From Amycolatopsis australiensis (GTDB lineage: Bacteria > Actinomycetota > Actinomycetes > Mycobacteriales > Pseudonocardiaceae), in assembly GCF_900119165.1 (NCBI RefSeq), contig NZ_FPJG01000006.1, forward strand, positions 4,092,001 to 4,156,000: 64,000 nt of DNA, written 5' to 3'. The notes beneath the pieces are model-generated. The model worked only from the letters and a program-made list of their open reading frames with translations, was not told the origin of the DNA and searched no databases. Positions within the stretch are counted from its first letter, which is position 1. The number at the start of each line of letters is the position of its first letter. A program made the translations under genes and the position numbers. This document shows, in pieces, positions 1 to 9,531 of this stretch.

Positions 1-558
1 ACGGCGGTGGAGCCGGCGCTGGTTTCGCGCCTGGACCTGCTGGCGAGCGGCGAAGTGTACGTCGCGTGCGAAGCGCTGGCCGACATGACGGCGTCGACGC
101 CGTTCCGCGCGGTGACGGCGGTCCGCGGCCGCCGCGGCGTGCTGGCGACCCAGCCGGAGCAGACGATCGGCCTGGACACGATCGGCGAGAGCGAGCTGTG
201 CATGGCGATCGTGGACGTCCTGCCGGAGCTGGCGGCCGGCCCCGGCTACGGCGTCAACCTGCCGGCCGCGGCGCTCACGGCCGATCCGGCTTCGCCGTCG
301 GCGTCGGCCCAGCTGCAGGAGGTCCGCGCGATCCAGGCACGGCCGGTGTACGCGGCGGGCCAGTTCAGCGTCAGCCGCCGGACACCGTCGGGACGGCTCG
401 CACGGACCGGCGGGCTGACGTGGTTCGACACCGACGTCGGCGCGTACTGCGCGACGAAGACCCCGGGCCGCGGCGGTCAGGACTGGGTGACCGTCACCCC
501 GGTGGACAGCGCCCACCTCGCGTCCCGCATCGCCTCCCTCGTCGCCCCGGAGGACTGA
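1..558 (+). CDS. ESX secretion-associated EspG-like protein, 3' part only
   Basis: The frame is open from the left edge, so the real start lies upstream; GTG at 7 is only the first start-like codon in view. The visible 186 codons resemble the C-terminal half of EspG-family proteins, cytosolic chaperones that bind PE/PPE-type substrates of type VII (ESX) secretion. Seen directly: a GQFSVSRR strand, a WFDTDVG segment and a closing TVTPVDSAHLASRIASLV helix, the usual order at the end of the family. Whole EspG proteins run to about 250-280 residues, so roughly a third is missing. The gene ends 356 bp before mraZ. Assignment is from remembered family patterns and is moderate. Confidence 0.6.
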   Translation, partial: TAVEPALVSRLDLLASGEVYVACEALADMTASTPFRAVTAVRGRRGVLATQPEQTIGLDTIGESELCMAIVDVLPELAAGPGYGVNLPAAALTADPASPSASAQLQEVRAIQARPVYAAGQFSVSRRTPSGRLARTGGLTWFDTDVGAYCATKTPGRGGQDWVTVTPVDSAHLASRIASLVAPED

Positions 559-579
559 GCCGGGGCATCACGCGGGCGT

Positions 580-753
580 CCCCACCCGGCCCCACCCGTC
601 TCCCCACCGGTCCCCACTCGGGCACCCCGGGGGGCCCGGTCAGGGGTTTCGCGGCCGTGATGCGGACGCATGGGGAACAGCTGAGGTTGCTCCGGCCCCC
701 GGTGCGGGGGATCTTGGCCACGGTGCCCCACCGCACCCCCCACCGGCCCCCAC
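580..753 (-). promoter_or_regulatory. Two clusters of inverted MraZ-like boxes
   Basis: CCCCAC (GTGGGG on the minus strand) occurs at 580, 590, 602 and 612, and again at 726, 738 and 748. The spacings are 10, 12 and 10 bp, then 12 and 10 bp. The same hexamer forms the phased boxes at the mraZ promoter in the other orientation. The 356-bp gap between the espG-like gene and mraZ contains no convincing gene. A role as auxiliary MraZ sites is inference; C-rich sequence could produce some of these hexamers by chance, but the near-helical spacing argues against pure chance. Confidence 0.4.
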
Positions 754-808
754 CCTGCTGACCTGCGCAAACGAGCCACTCGACGGAGTGAGCCGCCGGT
801 TTCCCGCG

Positions 809-850
809 TTGACTGTGGTGAAAAGTGGGGTACGGTGGTGGCCAGTGGGG
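809..850 (+). promoter_or_regulatory. mraZ promoter inside four phased MraZ boxes
   Basis: GTGGTG at 815, GTGGGG at 825, GTGGTG at 835 and GTGGGG at 845 form four direct repeats with an exact 10-bp period. A sigma70-type promoter TTGACT (809-814), 16 bp, TACGGT (831-836) sits inside the array. MraZ is known to bind short direct repeats with about 10-bp spacing upstream of its own gene in several phyla. Position and spacing therefore point to autoregulation by occlusion of the -35/-10 region. Repeats and promoter hexamers are seen; binding is inferred. Confidence 0.75.
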
Positions 851-914
851 CGGAAGGGAGCCCCGTGGCCGTCCGAGGTGGTTCGCCGCCGGAGGCGGTA
901 GGGAGGTGGAGGCC

Positions 915-1346
915 GTGTTCCTCGGCACCCACACCCCGAAACTGGACGACAAGGGGCGGCTCGCGCTGCCCGCGAAGTTCCGTGACGCCTTGGCGGGTGG
1001 GCTGATGGTCACCAAGGGGCAGGACCACTGCCTCTTCGTCTTCCCCCGCGCCGAGTTCGAGCAGATGGCGCGCAAGGTCGCCGAGGCCCCGTTCACCAAC
1101 GAGGCGGTTCGGGCCTACCAGCGCTACCTGTTCGCGGGCACGGACGAGCAACGCCCGGACGGGCAGGGGCGCATCACGATCGCGCCCGAGCTCCGCCGCT
1201 ACGCGGGGCTCAGCAAGGAGTGCGTGGTGATCGGGGCGATCACCAGGCTGGAGATCTGGGACGCCCAGGCGTGGCAGGGCTACCTGGAGGAACACGAAGA
1301 CAGCTACGCGAAGGCTCGAGAGGAAGTACTGCCGGGCGTCTTCTAG
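915..1346 (+). CDS. mraZ: Transcriptional regulator MraZ
   Basis: A 143-residue protein, the usual family length, when started at GTG 915 behind a GGGAGGTGG ribosome site; an in-frame GTG at 825 would add 30 residues that do not resemble the family and would run through the operator. Both halves of the SpoVT/AbrB-like double fold are visible: [15 protein letters not shown] near the N-terminus and [16 protein letters not shown] in the second half. MraZ forms ring-shaped oligomers that bind DNA repeats at the head of the division and cell-wall cluster and regulate it. It is the first gene of the cluster, 215 bp before rsmH, with boxes of its own type at its promoter. Confidence 0.95.
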   Translation: MFLGTHTPKLDDKGRLALPAKFRDALAGGLMVTKGQDHCLFVFPRAEFEQMARKVAEAPFTNEAVRAYQRYLFAGTDEQRPDGQGRITIAPELRRYAGLSKECVVIGAITRLEIWDAQAWQGYLEEHEDSYAKAREEVLPGVF

Positions 1347-1421
1347 GCGTGCGGTCGCGGTGCACCCACGTCGTCGGGGGACGGGGGTTCGCCACCGCTC
1401 GCACCCGGGGAACGCCCACCC

Positions 1422-1513
1422 GGATGCCGTGAGGCCTCTGTCCGCTCAACAGCCCTGGTGCACCTTCCCCGGTACCAGGTCCGCAGCGGGCGGACAGGGA
1501 CCTGACGGCATCC
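1422..1513 (+). ncRNA. mraW RNA motif-like hairpin in the rsmH leader
   Basis: A 24-nt arm at 1422-1445 pairs with 1490-1513 with 21 of 24 positions matching, beginning GGATGCCGT and ending ACGGCATCC. Inside the loop CCTGGT (1454-1459) pairs with ACCAGG (1473-1478), giving an extended two-tier hairpin that stops 48 nt before the rsmH start. A conserved structured RNA called the mraW motif was described computationally upstream of mraW (rsmH) in actinobacteria, and location and architecture fit it. The match to that published consensus is from memory, and its function is unknown. It may act on rsmH expression in cis. Confidence 0.6.
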
Positions 1514-1561
1514 GCCGTCTTTCCCCCGGGCCGCCCGGCGCGAGAAAGGGGGAGGGAACGC

Positions 1562-2515
1562 ATGACGGCACCCGAGCACGTCCCGGTACTGCTGGACCGG
1601 ATCGTCGAGCTGTTCACTCCCGTGTTCGCCGACCGCGACGGCGTCCTCGTCGACGCCACCGTCGGCCTCGGCGGGCATTCCGACGCCCTCCTCGAGGCGT
1701 TCCCGCGGCTGCGTCTGGTCGCGCTGGACCGCGACCCCGCCGCGCTCGAGAAGTCGGCCGAACGGCTCGCCCGCCACGGCGACCGCGTCGACTTCGTGCA
1801 CACGGTCTACGACGGGCTGCCCGAGGCCCTCGCCGGGCTCGGCATCGCCAAGGCCGACGGCATCCTGTTCGACCTCGGCGTCTCGTCGATGCAGCTGGAC
1901 CGCGCCGAGCGCGGGTTCGCCTACGCCAAGGACTCGCCGCTGGACATGCGGATGGACCCCACCACCGGGTTCACCGCCGCCGACGTGCTCAACACCTACC
2001 CGCCCGGCGAACTGGTCCGCATCCTGCGGGACTACGGCGAGGAACGGTTCGCGCAGCGGATCGTCAAGGCGATCGTGGCCGCGCGCGAGAAAGAGCCCTT
2101 CACCCGCAGCGGGCGCCTGGTCGAGCTGCTCTACGACGCGGTGCCGGCCGCCACCCGGCGCACCGGCGGCCACCCGGCCAAGCGCACGTTCCAGGCGCTG
2201 CGGATCGAGGTCAACGGCGAGCTGGAGGTGCTCCGCCGGGCGATGCCCGCCGCGCTGGGCGCGCTCGCGATGCACGGCCGGATCGTCGTCGAGTCCTACC
2301 AGTCACTGGAAGACCGCCTGGTCAAGCAGGCGCTGGCCGAGCTCGCCAAGTCCCGCACCCCGGAGGGGCTTCCGGTCGAGCTGCCCGGCCACGGGCCGGA
2401 GCTGAAGCTGCTGACCCGGGGCGCCGAAAAGGCCGGCGAAGAGGAGATCGAACGGAACCCGCGCGCCGCTTCGGTGCGGCTGCGGGCCGCAGAGAGGATC
2501 GGAGAGCCGCGATGA
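1562..2515 (+). CDS. rsmH: 16S rRNA (cytosine1402-N4)-methyltransferase RsmH
   Basis: 317 residues, normal length. It transfers a methyl group from S-adenosylmethionine to N4 of C1402 in the ribosomal decoding site. The N-terminal SAM-binding loop reads [10 protein letters not shown] (about residues 30-39), followed by LDRDP; the conserved [12 protein letters not shown] and the MraW-family signature [15 protein letters not shown] (about 203-217) are intact. ATG 1562 follows a strong GGGGGAGGGA ribosome site. Its stop overlaps the ftsL start (ATGA), so the two are probably translationally coupled. Formerly called mraW. Confidence 0.97.
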   Translation: MTAPEHVPVLLDRIVELFTPVFADRDGVLVDATVGLGGHSDALLEAFPRLRLVALDRDPAALEKSAERLARHGDRVDFVHTVYDGLPEALAGLGIAKADGILFDLGVSSMQLDRAERGFAYAKDSPLDMRMDPTTGFTAADVLNTYPPGELVRILRDYGEERFAQRIVKAIVAAREKEPFTRSGRLVELLYDAVPAATRRTGGHPAKRTFQALRIEVNGELEVLRRAMPAALGALAMHGRIVVESYQSLEDRLVKQALAELAKSRTPEGLPVELPGHGPELKLLTRGAEKAGEEEIERNPRAASVRLRAAERIGEPR

Positions 2516-3243
2516 CCGCTCCCACGAAGTCCCGCCGCCGGACGGCGCCGGCCACGCGGGGCCGCAGCGAGGCCGCCCGCACCGCGACCCCCGCCGAGCC
2601 GGACCCGCAGACCCTCCAGCCGGGCAAGGCCGCGCCGCGCCGGTCTTCGCGTGGCCGCACGACCGCGGCCGAGCGGGCCTACGCGCGCCGCGCCCAGCGC
2701 GCCGACCTGCTGAAGGAGCGTGAACCGCGCCCGCAGCCCAAGGCGGAGCCGGGAGAGCCGAAGCCGAAGCTCAAGCTGCGGCTGCCGAAGTCGCGGGCGT
2801 CCTTCGTGCTGATGATGATGGCGCTGCTGGCCGCCGGCGTGGCGACCACGCTGTGGCTGACCACGCAGGCCATCGCCGACTCCTACCGGCTGGAGCAGCT
2901 GCGCACGACCAACGCGAGCCTGGCCGAGCAGAAGGAACAGCTGCAGCGTGACGTCGCGAAGGCCGAGTCGCCCGCGTCGCTGGCCCCCGCGGCCCAGCAG
3001 CTGGGCATGGTGCCGGGCGGCGACCCGGCGCGCATCGTCGTCGGCCCGGACGGCAAGACCTCGCTCGTCGGCGAGCCCAAGAAGGCCAAGGCCGACACCC
3101 CGCCGGCGGCGGCCGCCGCGCCGCCGGTCGCCCCGGCCGAGGGCACCCAGTCGCAGCAGGGCGCCCCGGTCGAGGGCGACCAGCCCGCCGTGCCCGCCGA
3201 CGAGCAGCAGCCGCCCGCCCAGCAGCCGGGGACGGGCCAGTGA
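2512..3243 (+). CDS. ftsL: Cell division protein FtsL-like
   Basis: 243 residues starting at ATG 2512, overlapping the rsmH stop by 4 bp; the frame is open further upstream but that part is antisense-type shadow of rsmH. Layout: a basic Pro/Arg/Lys-rich cytoplasmic segment (about 1-95), one membrane span around [18 protein letters not shown], a short coiled coil beginning [20 protein letters not shown], then a long Ala/Pro/Gln-rich periplasmic tail. FtsL joins FtsB and FtsQ in the divisome complex that activates FtsW/FtsI. Sequence conservation is weak in this family; the identity rests on topology plus position between rsmH and ftsI. The long low-complexity tail is typical of actinobacterial versions. 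Confidence 0.85.
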   Translation: MTAPTKSRRRTAPATRGRSEAARTATPAEPDPQTLQPGKAAPRRSSRGRTTAAERAYARRAQRADLLKEREPRPQPKAEPGEPKPKLKLRLPKSRASFVLMMMALLAAGVATTLWLTTQAIADSYRLEQLRTTNASLAEQKEQLQRDVAKAESPASLAPAAQQLGMVPGGDPARIVVGPDGKTSLVGEPKKAKADTPPAAAAAPPVAPAEGTQSQQGAPVEGDQPAVPADEQQPPAQQPGTGQ

Positions 3244-5165
3244 TGGCTTCGAACCGCGGACAGGTCCGCTCGCGCGGCGCCGGGAGCGCGCGGCGGACCT
3301 ACGCGGCCGGGACCCGCAGCGCGGCCGCGCGCCGCGGCAACGGCGGCAACCGCACCCGGTTCTCCGCCGTGCGCCTGCTGCTGGTCGCCGTGCTGCTCGT
3401 CGCGGGCGCGAAACTGGTGCAGGTGCAGTGGTTCGAGGCCGGGGCGCTGTCGGCCGCGGCCGAGCGGCAGCGCACCCAGACCATCGACATCCCCGCCCAG
3501 CGCGGGTCCATTGTGGACCGCAACGGCGCGAAGCTGGCGTTCAGCGTCGAGGTCCGCACGCTCTCGGTGAACCTCAAGGCGCTGCACCGGAGCATGGACG
3601 ACTTCGCCGCGAAGAACCCGGGCACCGCGAAGACGTTCGACAGCGAGACGGCCGCCGCCGCGAAGTACATCGCCGGCAAGCTGCCGGACGTGATCAGCGA
3701 GCAGCAGCTGCTGGACCTGTTCCACAAGCAGGCGTCCTTCACCTACCTGGTGAACAACGTCGAACCGTCGGTCGCCGCCGACATCGTCAAGCACTTCGCG
3801 TGGATCGGCGTCGAGAAGCGCGCGCTGCGCGAGTACCCGGGCGGCAGCCTGGCCGCGAACATCGTCGGCGCCGCGAACTGGCGCTCCGACGACCCGGACG
3901 TCTCCAAGCACAACCTGCACGGCCTGGTCGGGCTGGAGCTGCTGCGCGACAACGACCTGGCGGGCACGCCGGGCCGGATGCTGGTCAACACGAAGAACGG
4001 CAGCGACAACGTCGTCATCCCGGGCACCGAGCGCGACCTGCAGGCCGCCGTGCCCGGCTCGGACCTCGAGCTGACCATCGACTCCGACCTGCAGTACGAG
4101 GTCCAGCGCCAGCTGTCGGACTACGTACAGCAGTCCCACGCCAAGGGCGGCCAGGCGGTGGTCCTGGACGCCAAGACCGGCGAGGTCTACGCGCTGGCCA
4201 ACGACAAGACGTTCGACCCCAACGACCAGAGCACCTGGACCACCGAGGACCTCAACAACCCGGCGGTCACCACGCCGTTCGAACCCGGCTCGGTGAACAA
4301 GGTCGTCACCGCGACCGGGGCGATCGACTTCGGCATCGCGACGCCGGAGTCGACGCTGCAGGTGCCCGGCTCGCTGCAGGTCGCCGACAAGACCGTGCAC
4401 GACGCCTGGACCCACGGCACCCAGACGTTCACCACGACCGGCGTCTTCGCCAAGTCGTCCAACATCGGCACGCTGCTGCTGGCGCAGAAGATCGGCGAGG
4501 AGCGCTACGCCGACCTGCTCAAGAAGTTCGGTCTCGGCCAGCGCACCGGCGTCGGGCTGCCCGGCGAGAGCGCCGGGGTCGTGCCCGCGCGCAGCCAGTG
4601 GTCGGCGACGACGTTCGGCAACCTGCCGATCGGCCAGGGCCTGTCGATGACCGTGCTGCAGATGGCCGGGATGTACCAGGCGATCGCGAACGACGGCCTG
4701 CGCGTCGAACCCCGGATCGTCAAGGCGAAGGTGAACCCGGACGGCACCACGGTCCCCGAGCCGGCGCCGAAGAGCGTCCAGGTGGTCAGCCCGCAGACGG
4801 CGAAGACGGTGCGCGACATGATGCGCGCGGTCGCCCAGAAGGGGAAGGGCCAGCAGAGCGGCACGGCGCCCACCGCGGCCGTCGAGGGCTACCAGATCTC
4901 CGGCAAGACCGGCACCGGCCAGCAGGTCGACCCGCGGACGAAGGCCTACAGCGACCACCTGTACAACATCACCTTCGCCGGCATCCTGCCCGCCGACCAC
5001 CCGCGGTTCGTGGTGGGGATCCGGCTCGACGCGCCCGACACGACGCTGCCGGTGGGCCACTCCGCGGGCCCGCTGTTCCACAGCATCGCTTCGTACCTGA
5101 CGCAGCGGTACCAGATTCCGCTGTCGGACGGCCCCTCGCCGCAGGTTCCGCTCGTCATCCAATAG
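3240..5165 (+). CDS. ftsI: Septal peptidoglycan transpeptidase FtsI (PBP3, PbpB)
   Basis: 641 residues. The start is GTG 3240, overlapping the ftsL stop, or the adjacent ATG 3243. A basic cytoplasmic leader is followed by a membrane anchor (about 42-62), the PBP dimer/pedestal domain (about 85-260) and the transpeptidase domain. The catalytic motifs are all present: SVNK (Ser351, Lys354), SSN (406-408) and KTG (556-558). The protein cross-links septal peptidoglycan as the partner of FtsW. There are no C-terminal PASTA repeats. A hairpin terminator follows within 15 bp, so the first part of the cluster can end here. Confidence 0.96.
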   Translation: MMASNRGQVRSRGAGSARRTYAAGTRSAAARRGNGGNRTRFSAVRLLLVAVLLVAGAKLVQVQWFEAGALSAAAERQRTQTIDIPAQRGSIVDRNGAKLAFSVEVRTLSVNLKALHRSMDDFAAKNPGTAKTFDSETAAAAKYIAGKLPDVISEQQLLDLFHKQASFTYLVNNVEPSVAADIVKHFAWIGVEKRALREYPGGSLAANIVGAANWRSDDPDVSKHNLHGLVGLELLRDNDLAGTPGRMLVNTKNGSDNVVIPGTERDLQAAVPGSDLELTIDSDLQYEVQRQLSDYVQQSHAKGGQAVVLDAKTGEVYALANDKTFDPNDQSTWTTEDLNNPAVTTPFEPGSVNKVVTATGAIDFGIATPESTLQVPGSLQVADKTVHDAWTHGTQTFTTTGVFAKSSNIGTLLLAQKIGEERYADLLKKFGLGQRTGVGLPGESAGVVPARSQWSATTFGNLPIGQGLSMTVLQMAGMYQAIANDGLRVEPRIVKAKVNPDGTTVPEPAPKSVQVVSPQTAKTVRDMMRAVAQKGKGQQSGTAPTAAVEGYQISGKTGTGQQVDPRTKAYSDHLYNITFAGILPADHPRFVVGIRLDAPDTTLPVGHSAGPLFHSIASYLTQRYQIPLSDGPSPQVPLVIQ

Positions 5166-5177
5166 GCACGATGCGTC

Positions 5178-5206
5178 AAGGCCCCCTCACTCCGGTGAGG
5201 GGCCTT
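5178..5206 (+). terminator. Terminator after ftsI
   Basis: The arms AAGGCCCCCTCAC (5178-5190) and GTGAGGGGCCTT (5195-5206) form a 12-bp stem with one bulged C and a 4-nt loop. There is no long T-run, as is common in high-GC actinobacteria. It separates ftsI from murE, which has its own likely promoter. Confidence 0.75.
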
Positions 5207-5358
5207 CGACATGCGCAGCGTCCACATCGGCCCGACGCACCCCGAAAGGCTTGCGGCGCAAGGAGGTGTGCGGCGGCGCCTAGCACATGTGGCCCAGCGG
5301 CGCGCGATCGCCGTACCGCGTGCGGGCCCCCGGACCGGCCGCCGGTAGCCTCTTGGCC

Positions 5359-6945
5359 GTGTCCGTGTCATCGTCCAGTTCGCAGGTGCCGGAAAGCCCG
5401 GTGAAAGCGGTCCCCGCGCCGCCACGCCCGGCGCGCATCGACCCGGTCCCGCTGGCGACGCTGCTCGCCAGGGCGGACGCGCGGCTGATCGCCGGCTCGC
5501 CCGACGCCGCCGGCCTCACCGTCACCGGCACCACGCTGCGTGCCCAGCACGTGCTGCCCGGCGACCTCTTCGCCGCCCTGCCCGGCGCCCGCGCGCACGG
5601 CGCGGACTTCAGCGACCAGGCCGTCGCGGCCGGCGCCGTCGCGGTCCTCACCGACGCCGAGGGCGCCGAGCGGCCCGCGCTGCGCGACGCCGGTGTCCCG
5701 ATCCTCGTGCACGCCGACCCGCGTGCCGCCCTCGGCGAGATCGCCGCCTGGATCTACGGCGAGCCGTCGCTGCGGCTGTCGGTCCTCGGCGTCACCGGCA
5801 CCTCCGGCAAGACCACGACGTCGTACCTGGTCGACGCCGGGCTGCAGGCGGCCGGGCTGACCACCGGGCTGATCGGCACGGTCGAGACCCGGATCGCCGG
5901 CGAACGCCTGGTCAGCGGGTTCACCACGCCCGAGGCGCCGGACCTGCAGGCGCTGCTGGCGGTCATGCTCGAACGCGGCGTCACGCACGTGCCGATGGAG
6001 GTCTCCAGCCACGCGCTGGCGCTGGGCCGGGTCAACGGCACCCGGTTCGCGGTCGGCGCGTTCACCAACCTCTCCCAGGACCACCTGGACTTCCACAAGG
6101 ACATGCAGGAGTACTTCGCCGCGAAGTCGCTGCTGTTCGACGGCCGCGCGACCACCGAGGTCGTCGTGGTCGACAGCGCGTGGGGCCAGGCCCTGCTCAC
6201 GCCGCAGACGGTCACGGTGTCCACGGACCCAGGCACCGAGGCCGCGTGGAAGGCCACCGACCTCGAAGCCACCGCGAACGGCGAGCAGACGTTCACGCTG
6301 CACGGCCCGGACGGCGTCAGCGCCCGCGCCCGGATCCCCCTGCCGGGCGAGTTCAACGTCGCCAACGCCGTGCTCGCGGCCGCGATCCTCAGCACCGCGG
6401 GCGTGAGCCTCGAGCACATCGTCACCGGCCTCGCCGAGGTGCAGGTGCCGGGCCGGATGGAGCGCGTCTACGTCGGGCAGGCGTTCACCGCCGTCGTCGA
6501 CTACGCCCACAAGCCCGCCGCGGTCGCCCAGGGCCTGGACGCGCTGCGGGCCCGCGCCGAGGGCCGGATCATCACCGTCCTGGGCTGCGGCGGCGACCGC
6601 GACACGGCGAAGCGCCCGATGATGGGCGAGGCGGCGGCCCGCCGCAGCGACGTCCTGATCGTCACCGACGACAACCCGCGCTCCGAAGACCCCGCGGCGA
6701 TCCGCGCCGCGATGCTCGCCGGCGCCCGCGCGGTCGGGCCCGCCGAGGGCGGCGAGGTCATCGAGATCGGCGACCGCCGGGAAGCCATCGAGCACGCCGT
6801 CGCGCTCGCCGAGCCGGGCGACATCGTCTTCGTCGCCGGCAAGGGACACGAGTCCGGCCAGGAGGCCGGCGGCGTCGTGCACCCGTTCTCCGACCGCGAC
6901 GAGCTGGCCGCGGCCATCCGCAACAAACTCGAGGTGAGTGTGTGA
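5359..6945 (+). CDS. murE: UDP-MurNAc-tripeptide synthetase MurE, meso-DAP type
   Basis: 528 residues from GTG 5359. An earlier in-frame ATG (5287) would add 24 non-conserved residues; TAGCCT at 5346-5351 lies 7 nt before GTG 5359, so a leaderless transcript starting at this GTG is likely. The enzyme ligates the third peptide residue to UDP-MurNAc-L-Ala-D-Glu in the cytoplasm using ATP. Seen: the Mur ligase P-loop TGTSGKTTT (146-154), the central domain, and the DNPR motif (438-441), which in this family marks meso-diaminopimelate specificity. The end overlaps murF by GTGA. Confidence 0.96.
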   Translation: MSVSSSSSQVPESPVKAVPAPPRPARIDPVPLATLLARADARLIAGSPDAAGLTVTGTTLRAQHVLPGDLFAALPGARAHGADFSDQAVAAGAVAVLTDAEGAERPALRDAGVPILVHADPRAALGEIAAWIYGEPSLRLSVLGVTGTSGKTTTSYLVDAGLQAAGLTTGLIGTVETRIAGERLVSGFTTPEAPDLQALLAVMLERGVTHVPMEVSSHALALGRVNGTRFAVGAFTNLSQDHLDFHKDMQEYFAAKSLLFDGRATTEVVVVDSAWGQALLTPQTVTVSTDPGTEAAWKATDLEATANGEQTFTLHGPDGVSARARIPLPGEFNVANAVLAAAILSTAGVSLEHIVTGLAEVQVPGRMERVYVGQAFTAVVDYAHKPAAVAQGLDALRARAEGRIITVLGCGGDRDTAKRPMMGEAAARRSDVLIVTDDNPRSEDPAAIRAAMLAGARAVGPAEGGEVIEIGDRREAIEHAVALAEPGDIVFVAGKGHESGQEAGGVVHPFSDRDELAAAIRNKLEVSV

Positions 6946-8450
6946 TCGTGCTCAGCCTGGCCGAGATCGCCGACGTCGTCGGCGGACGGCTGCACCGCGC
7001 CGAACCGGGCGCGCAGGTGACCGGCACCGTGGAGTTCGACACCCGGAAGCTCACGCCCGGCGGCCTGTTCGCCGCGCTGCCCGGCGAGAAGGTCGACGGC
7101 CACGACTTCGCCGCGCAGGCCGTCGAAGCCGGCGCGGTGGCCGTGCTGGCCGCCCGCGACGTCGACGCGCCCGCGATCGTCGTCCCGCCGCTCGCCCCGG
7201 GCGAGGCCCACGCGCGGTCGGTCGCGCTGACCGGCGACAAGGACGGCTCCGGCGCGGCGGTGCTCGCGGCGCTGGCCAAGCTCGCCCGGTTCGTCGTGCA
7301 GCGCCTGGCCGAGGGCAACCTGACGGTCGTGGGCGTCACCGGCTCGTCCGGCAAGACGTCGACGAAGGACCTGATCGCGCAGCTGCTGGAGCCGCTGGGC
7401 CCGACGGTCGCGCCGCCCGGGTCGTTCAACAACGAGCTGGGCCACCCGTGGACGGCGTTGCGGGCCGACGCCGAGACCCGGCACCTGGTGCTGGAGCTGT
7501 CCGCGCGCGGGCCAGGGCACATCGCCCACCTCGCCGAGATCGCTCCGCCGAAGATCGGCGCGGTGCTCAACGTCGGCAGCGCGCACGTCGGCGAGTTCGG
7601 TTCGCGCGAGGGCATCGCGAAGACCAAGGGCGAACTGGTCGAGGCCCTGCCCGCGGACGGCGTCGCCATCCTCAACGCCGACGACCCGCTGGTCAGCGCC
7701 ATGGCGAGCCGCACGAAGGCCCGCGTGGTCTACTTCGGCGAGAGCGCGTCCGCCCAGGTCCGGGCCAGCGGCATCACGCTCGACGACCAGGCCCGCGCGT
7801 CCTTCCGGCTGCACACCCCGGCCGGCGAGGCCGACGTGTCGCTGCCGCTGCACGGCGAGCACCACGTGAGCAACGCCCTCGCCGCCGCCGCGGTCGCCCT
7901 GGAGCTGGGCTCGACGCCGGAGGAGATCGCCGCGCGCCTGTCGGCGGCCGAGCGGCGCTCCGCGCGGCGCATGGAGGTCGTCACCCGGCCCGACGGCGTC
8001 ACGATCCTCAACGACTCCTTCAACGCCAACCCCGAGTCGATGCGGGCCGGGTTGAAGGCCCTCGCGGCGATGACGCGGGAGTCCGGGCGCCGGTCCTGGG
8101 CCGTGCTCGGCGTGATGGGCGAGCTCGGCGCGGACGCGGTCAACGCCCACGACGAGATCGGCAGGCTCGTCGTCCGGCTCAACATCGCCAAGCTCGTGGT
8201 GATCGGCCCCGAGGCGGCGGCCATGCACCAGGGGGCGTTCCAGGAGGGCTCCTGGGGCGAGGAGTCGGTTCTGGTACCCGACGTCGAGGCCGCGATCGCC
8301 CTGCTGCATGATCAGCTCCGCCCCGGGGACGTGGTGCTGGTCAAGGCCTCCAAGTCCGCCGGGCTCTGGCGGGTCGCCGAGGCGCTGCTGGAACCCCGGG
8401 ACACCTCCCCGGCCAACTCCGAAGAACGCTCGAACGGTGGTGACGCGTGA
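6942..8450 (+). CDS. murF: UDP-MurNAc-tripeptide:D-Ala-D-Ala ligase MurF
   Basis: 502 residues from GTG 6942, which overlaps the murE stop; the reading frame stays open far upstream but only as a murE shadow. It adds D-Ala-D-Ala to complete the UDP-MurNAc pentapeptide. The P-loop GSSGKTST is at about 134-141, followed by the family's [10 protein letters not shown] segment and the C-terminal [12 protein letters not shown] motif. The last codons overlap mraY (GTGA). Typical length, intact, cytoplasmic. Confidence 0.96.
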   Translation: MIVLSLAEIADVVGGRLHRAEPGAQVTGTVEFDTRKLTPGGLFAALPGEKVDGHDFAAQAVEAGAVAVLAARDVDAPAIVVPPLAPGEAHARSVALTGDKDGSGAAVLAALAKLARFVVQRLAEGNLTVVGVTGSSGKTSTKDLIAQLLEPLGPTVAPPGSFNNELGHPWTALRADAETRHLVLELSARGPGHIAHLAEIAPPKIGAVLNVGSAHVGEFGSREGIAKTKGELVEALPADGVAILNADDPLVSAMASRTKARVVYFGESASAQVRASGITLDDQARASFRLHTPAGEADVSLPLHGEHHVSNALAAAAVALELGSTPEEIAARLSAAERRSARRMEVVTRPDGVTILNDSFNANPESMRAGLKALAAMTRESGRRSWAVLGVMGELGADAVNAHDEIGRLVVRLNIAKLVVIGPEAAAMHQGAFQEGSWGEESVLVPDVEAAIALLHDQLRPGDVVLVKASKSAGLWRVAEALLEPRDTSPANSEERSNGGDA

Positions 8451-9529
8451 TCAGCATCCTGATCGCGGCCGCGGCGGGCCTGCTGATCTCCATCCTGCTC
8501 ACGCCGTACCTCATCCGGGTCTTCTCCCGGCAGGGCTTCGGCCAGGAGATCCGCGAAGAAGGCCCGCAGGGACACAAGTCCAAGCGCGGTACCCCGACGA
8601 TGGGCGGCGTGGCGATCATCATCGCCATGGTCGTCGGGTACTTCGCCGCGCACCTGATCAACTGGATGTTCAACTCCCGCAGCGGCGCGCCGACGGCCTC
8701 CGGGCTGCTCGTGCTGATGCTCGCGGTGGGCCTGGGGATCGTCGGGTTCCTCGACGACTTCATCAAGATCCGCAAGCAGCGCAACCTGGGGCTGAACAAG
8801 ACCGCGAAGCTGGTCGGGCAGCTGGTGGTCACGGTCGCGTTCGCCGTGCTGGCGCTCAACTTCGCGGACTCCCGCGGGATCACGCCGGCGTCGGAGAGCC
8901 TCTCCTACGTCCGCGACCTCGCGCTGATCACCTTCCCCGCGGTGTTCTTCGTGATCTTCTGCTACATCGTCATCTCCGGCTGGTCGAACGCGGTGAACTT
9001 CACCGACGGCCTCGACGGCCTGGCGGGCGGCTCGGCGGCGATGGTGCTGGCGACCTACGTCGTCATCGCGTTCTGGCAGGAGCGGCTCAACTGCGCCAAC
9101 GGCCCGGCACCGGCCTGCTACGACGTCCGTGACCCGCTCGACCTGGCGGTGGTCGCCGCCGCCGCGACCGGCGCCTGCGTCGGGTTCCTCTGGTGGAACG
9201 CGGCCCCGGCGAAGATCTTCATGGGCGACACCGGCTCGCTGGCCCTCGGCGGCCTGGTCGCCGGCCTGTCCATGACCACCCGCACCGAGCTGCTCGCCAT
9301 CGTCATCGGCGGCCTGTTCATGGTCGAGATGATCTCGGTGGTGGCGCAGATCGCGGTGTTCCGGACGACCCGGCGCCGGCTGTTCCGGATGGCGCCCTTC
9401 CACCACCACTTCGAACTCGCCGGGTGGGCGGAAACCACGGTGATCATCCGGTTCTGGCTGCTGTCGGCGATCTGCTGCATGTTCGGTCTCGGCCTGTTCT
9501 ACAGCGAGCAGCTCGGTTTCGGGGGCTGA
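8447..9529 (+). CDS. mraY: Phospho-MurNAc-pentapeptide transferase MraY
   Basis: 360 residues, ten predicted membrane spans. It transfers phospho-MurNAc-pentapeptide onto undecaprenyl phosphate to give lipid I. Conserved pieces seen: the cytoplasmic KRGTPTMGG loop near residue 45, FLDDFIKI (Asp pair), [22 protein letters not shown], and the C-terminal PFHHHFE histidine cluster. It starts at GTG 8447 in overlap with murF and is followed after 2 bp by murD. Confidence 0.97.
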   Translation: MISILIAAAAGLLISILLTPYLIRVFSRQGFGQEIREEGPQGHKSKRGTPTMGGVAIIIAMVVGYFAAHLINWMFNSRSGAPTASGLLVLMLAVGLGIVGFLDDFIKIRKQRNLGLNKTAKLVGQLVVTVAFAVLALNFADSRGITPASESLSYVRDLALITFPAVFFVIFCYIVISGWSNAVNFTDGLDGLAGGSAAMVLATYVVIAFWQERLNCANGPAPACYDVRDPLDLAVVAAAATGACVGFLWWNAAPAKIFMGDTGSLALGGLVAGLSMTTRTELLAIVIGGLFMVEMISVVAQIAVFRTTRRRLFRMAPFHHHFELAGWAETTVIIRFWLLSAICCMFGLGLFYSEQLGFGG

Positions 9530-9531
9530 CC

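Noticed and set aside
825..914. Upstream GTG giving a 173-residue MraZ
   Set aside because: The extra 30 residues are not family-like and would start inside the promoter and operator; GTG 915 has a good ribosome site and gives the normal 143 residues.
2883..5162. 759-codon minus-strand frame opposite ftsL/ftsI
   Set aside because: It is antisense to clearly conserved division genes, and its composition (Arg/Val/Leu/Gly/His-rich) is typical of GC-driven shadow frames.
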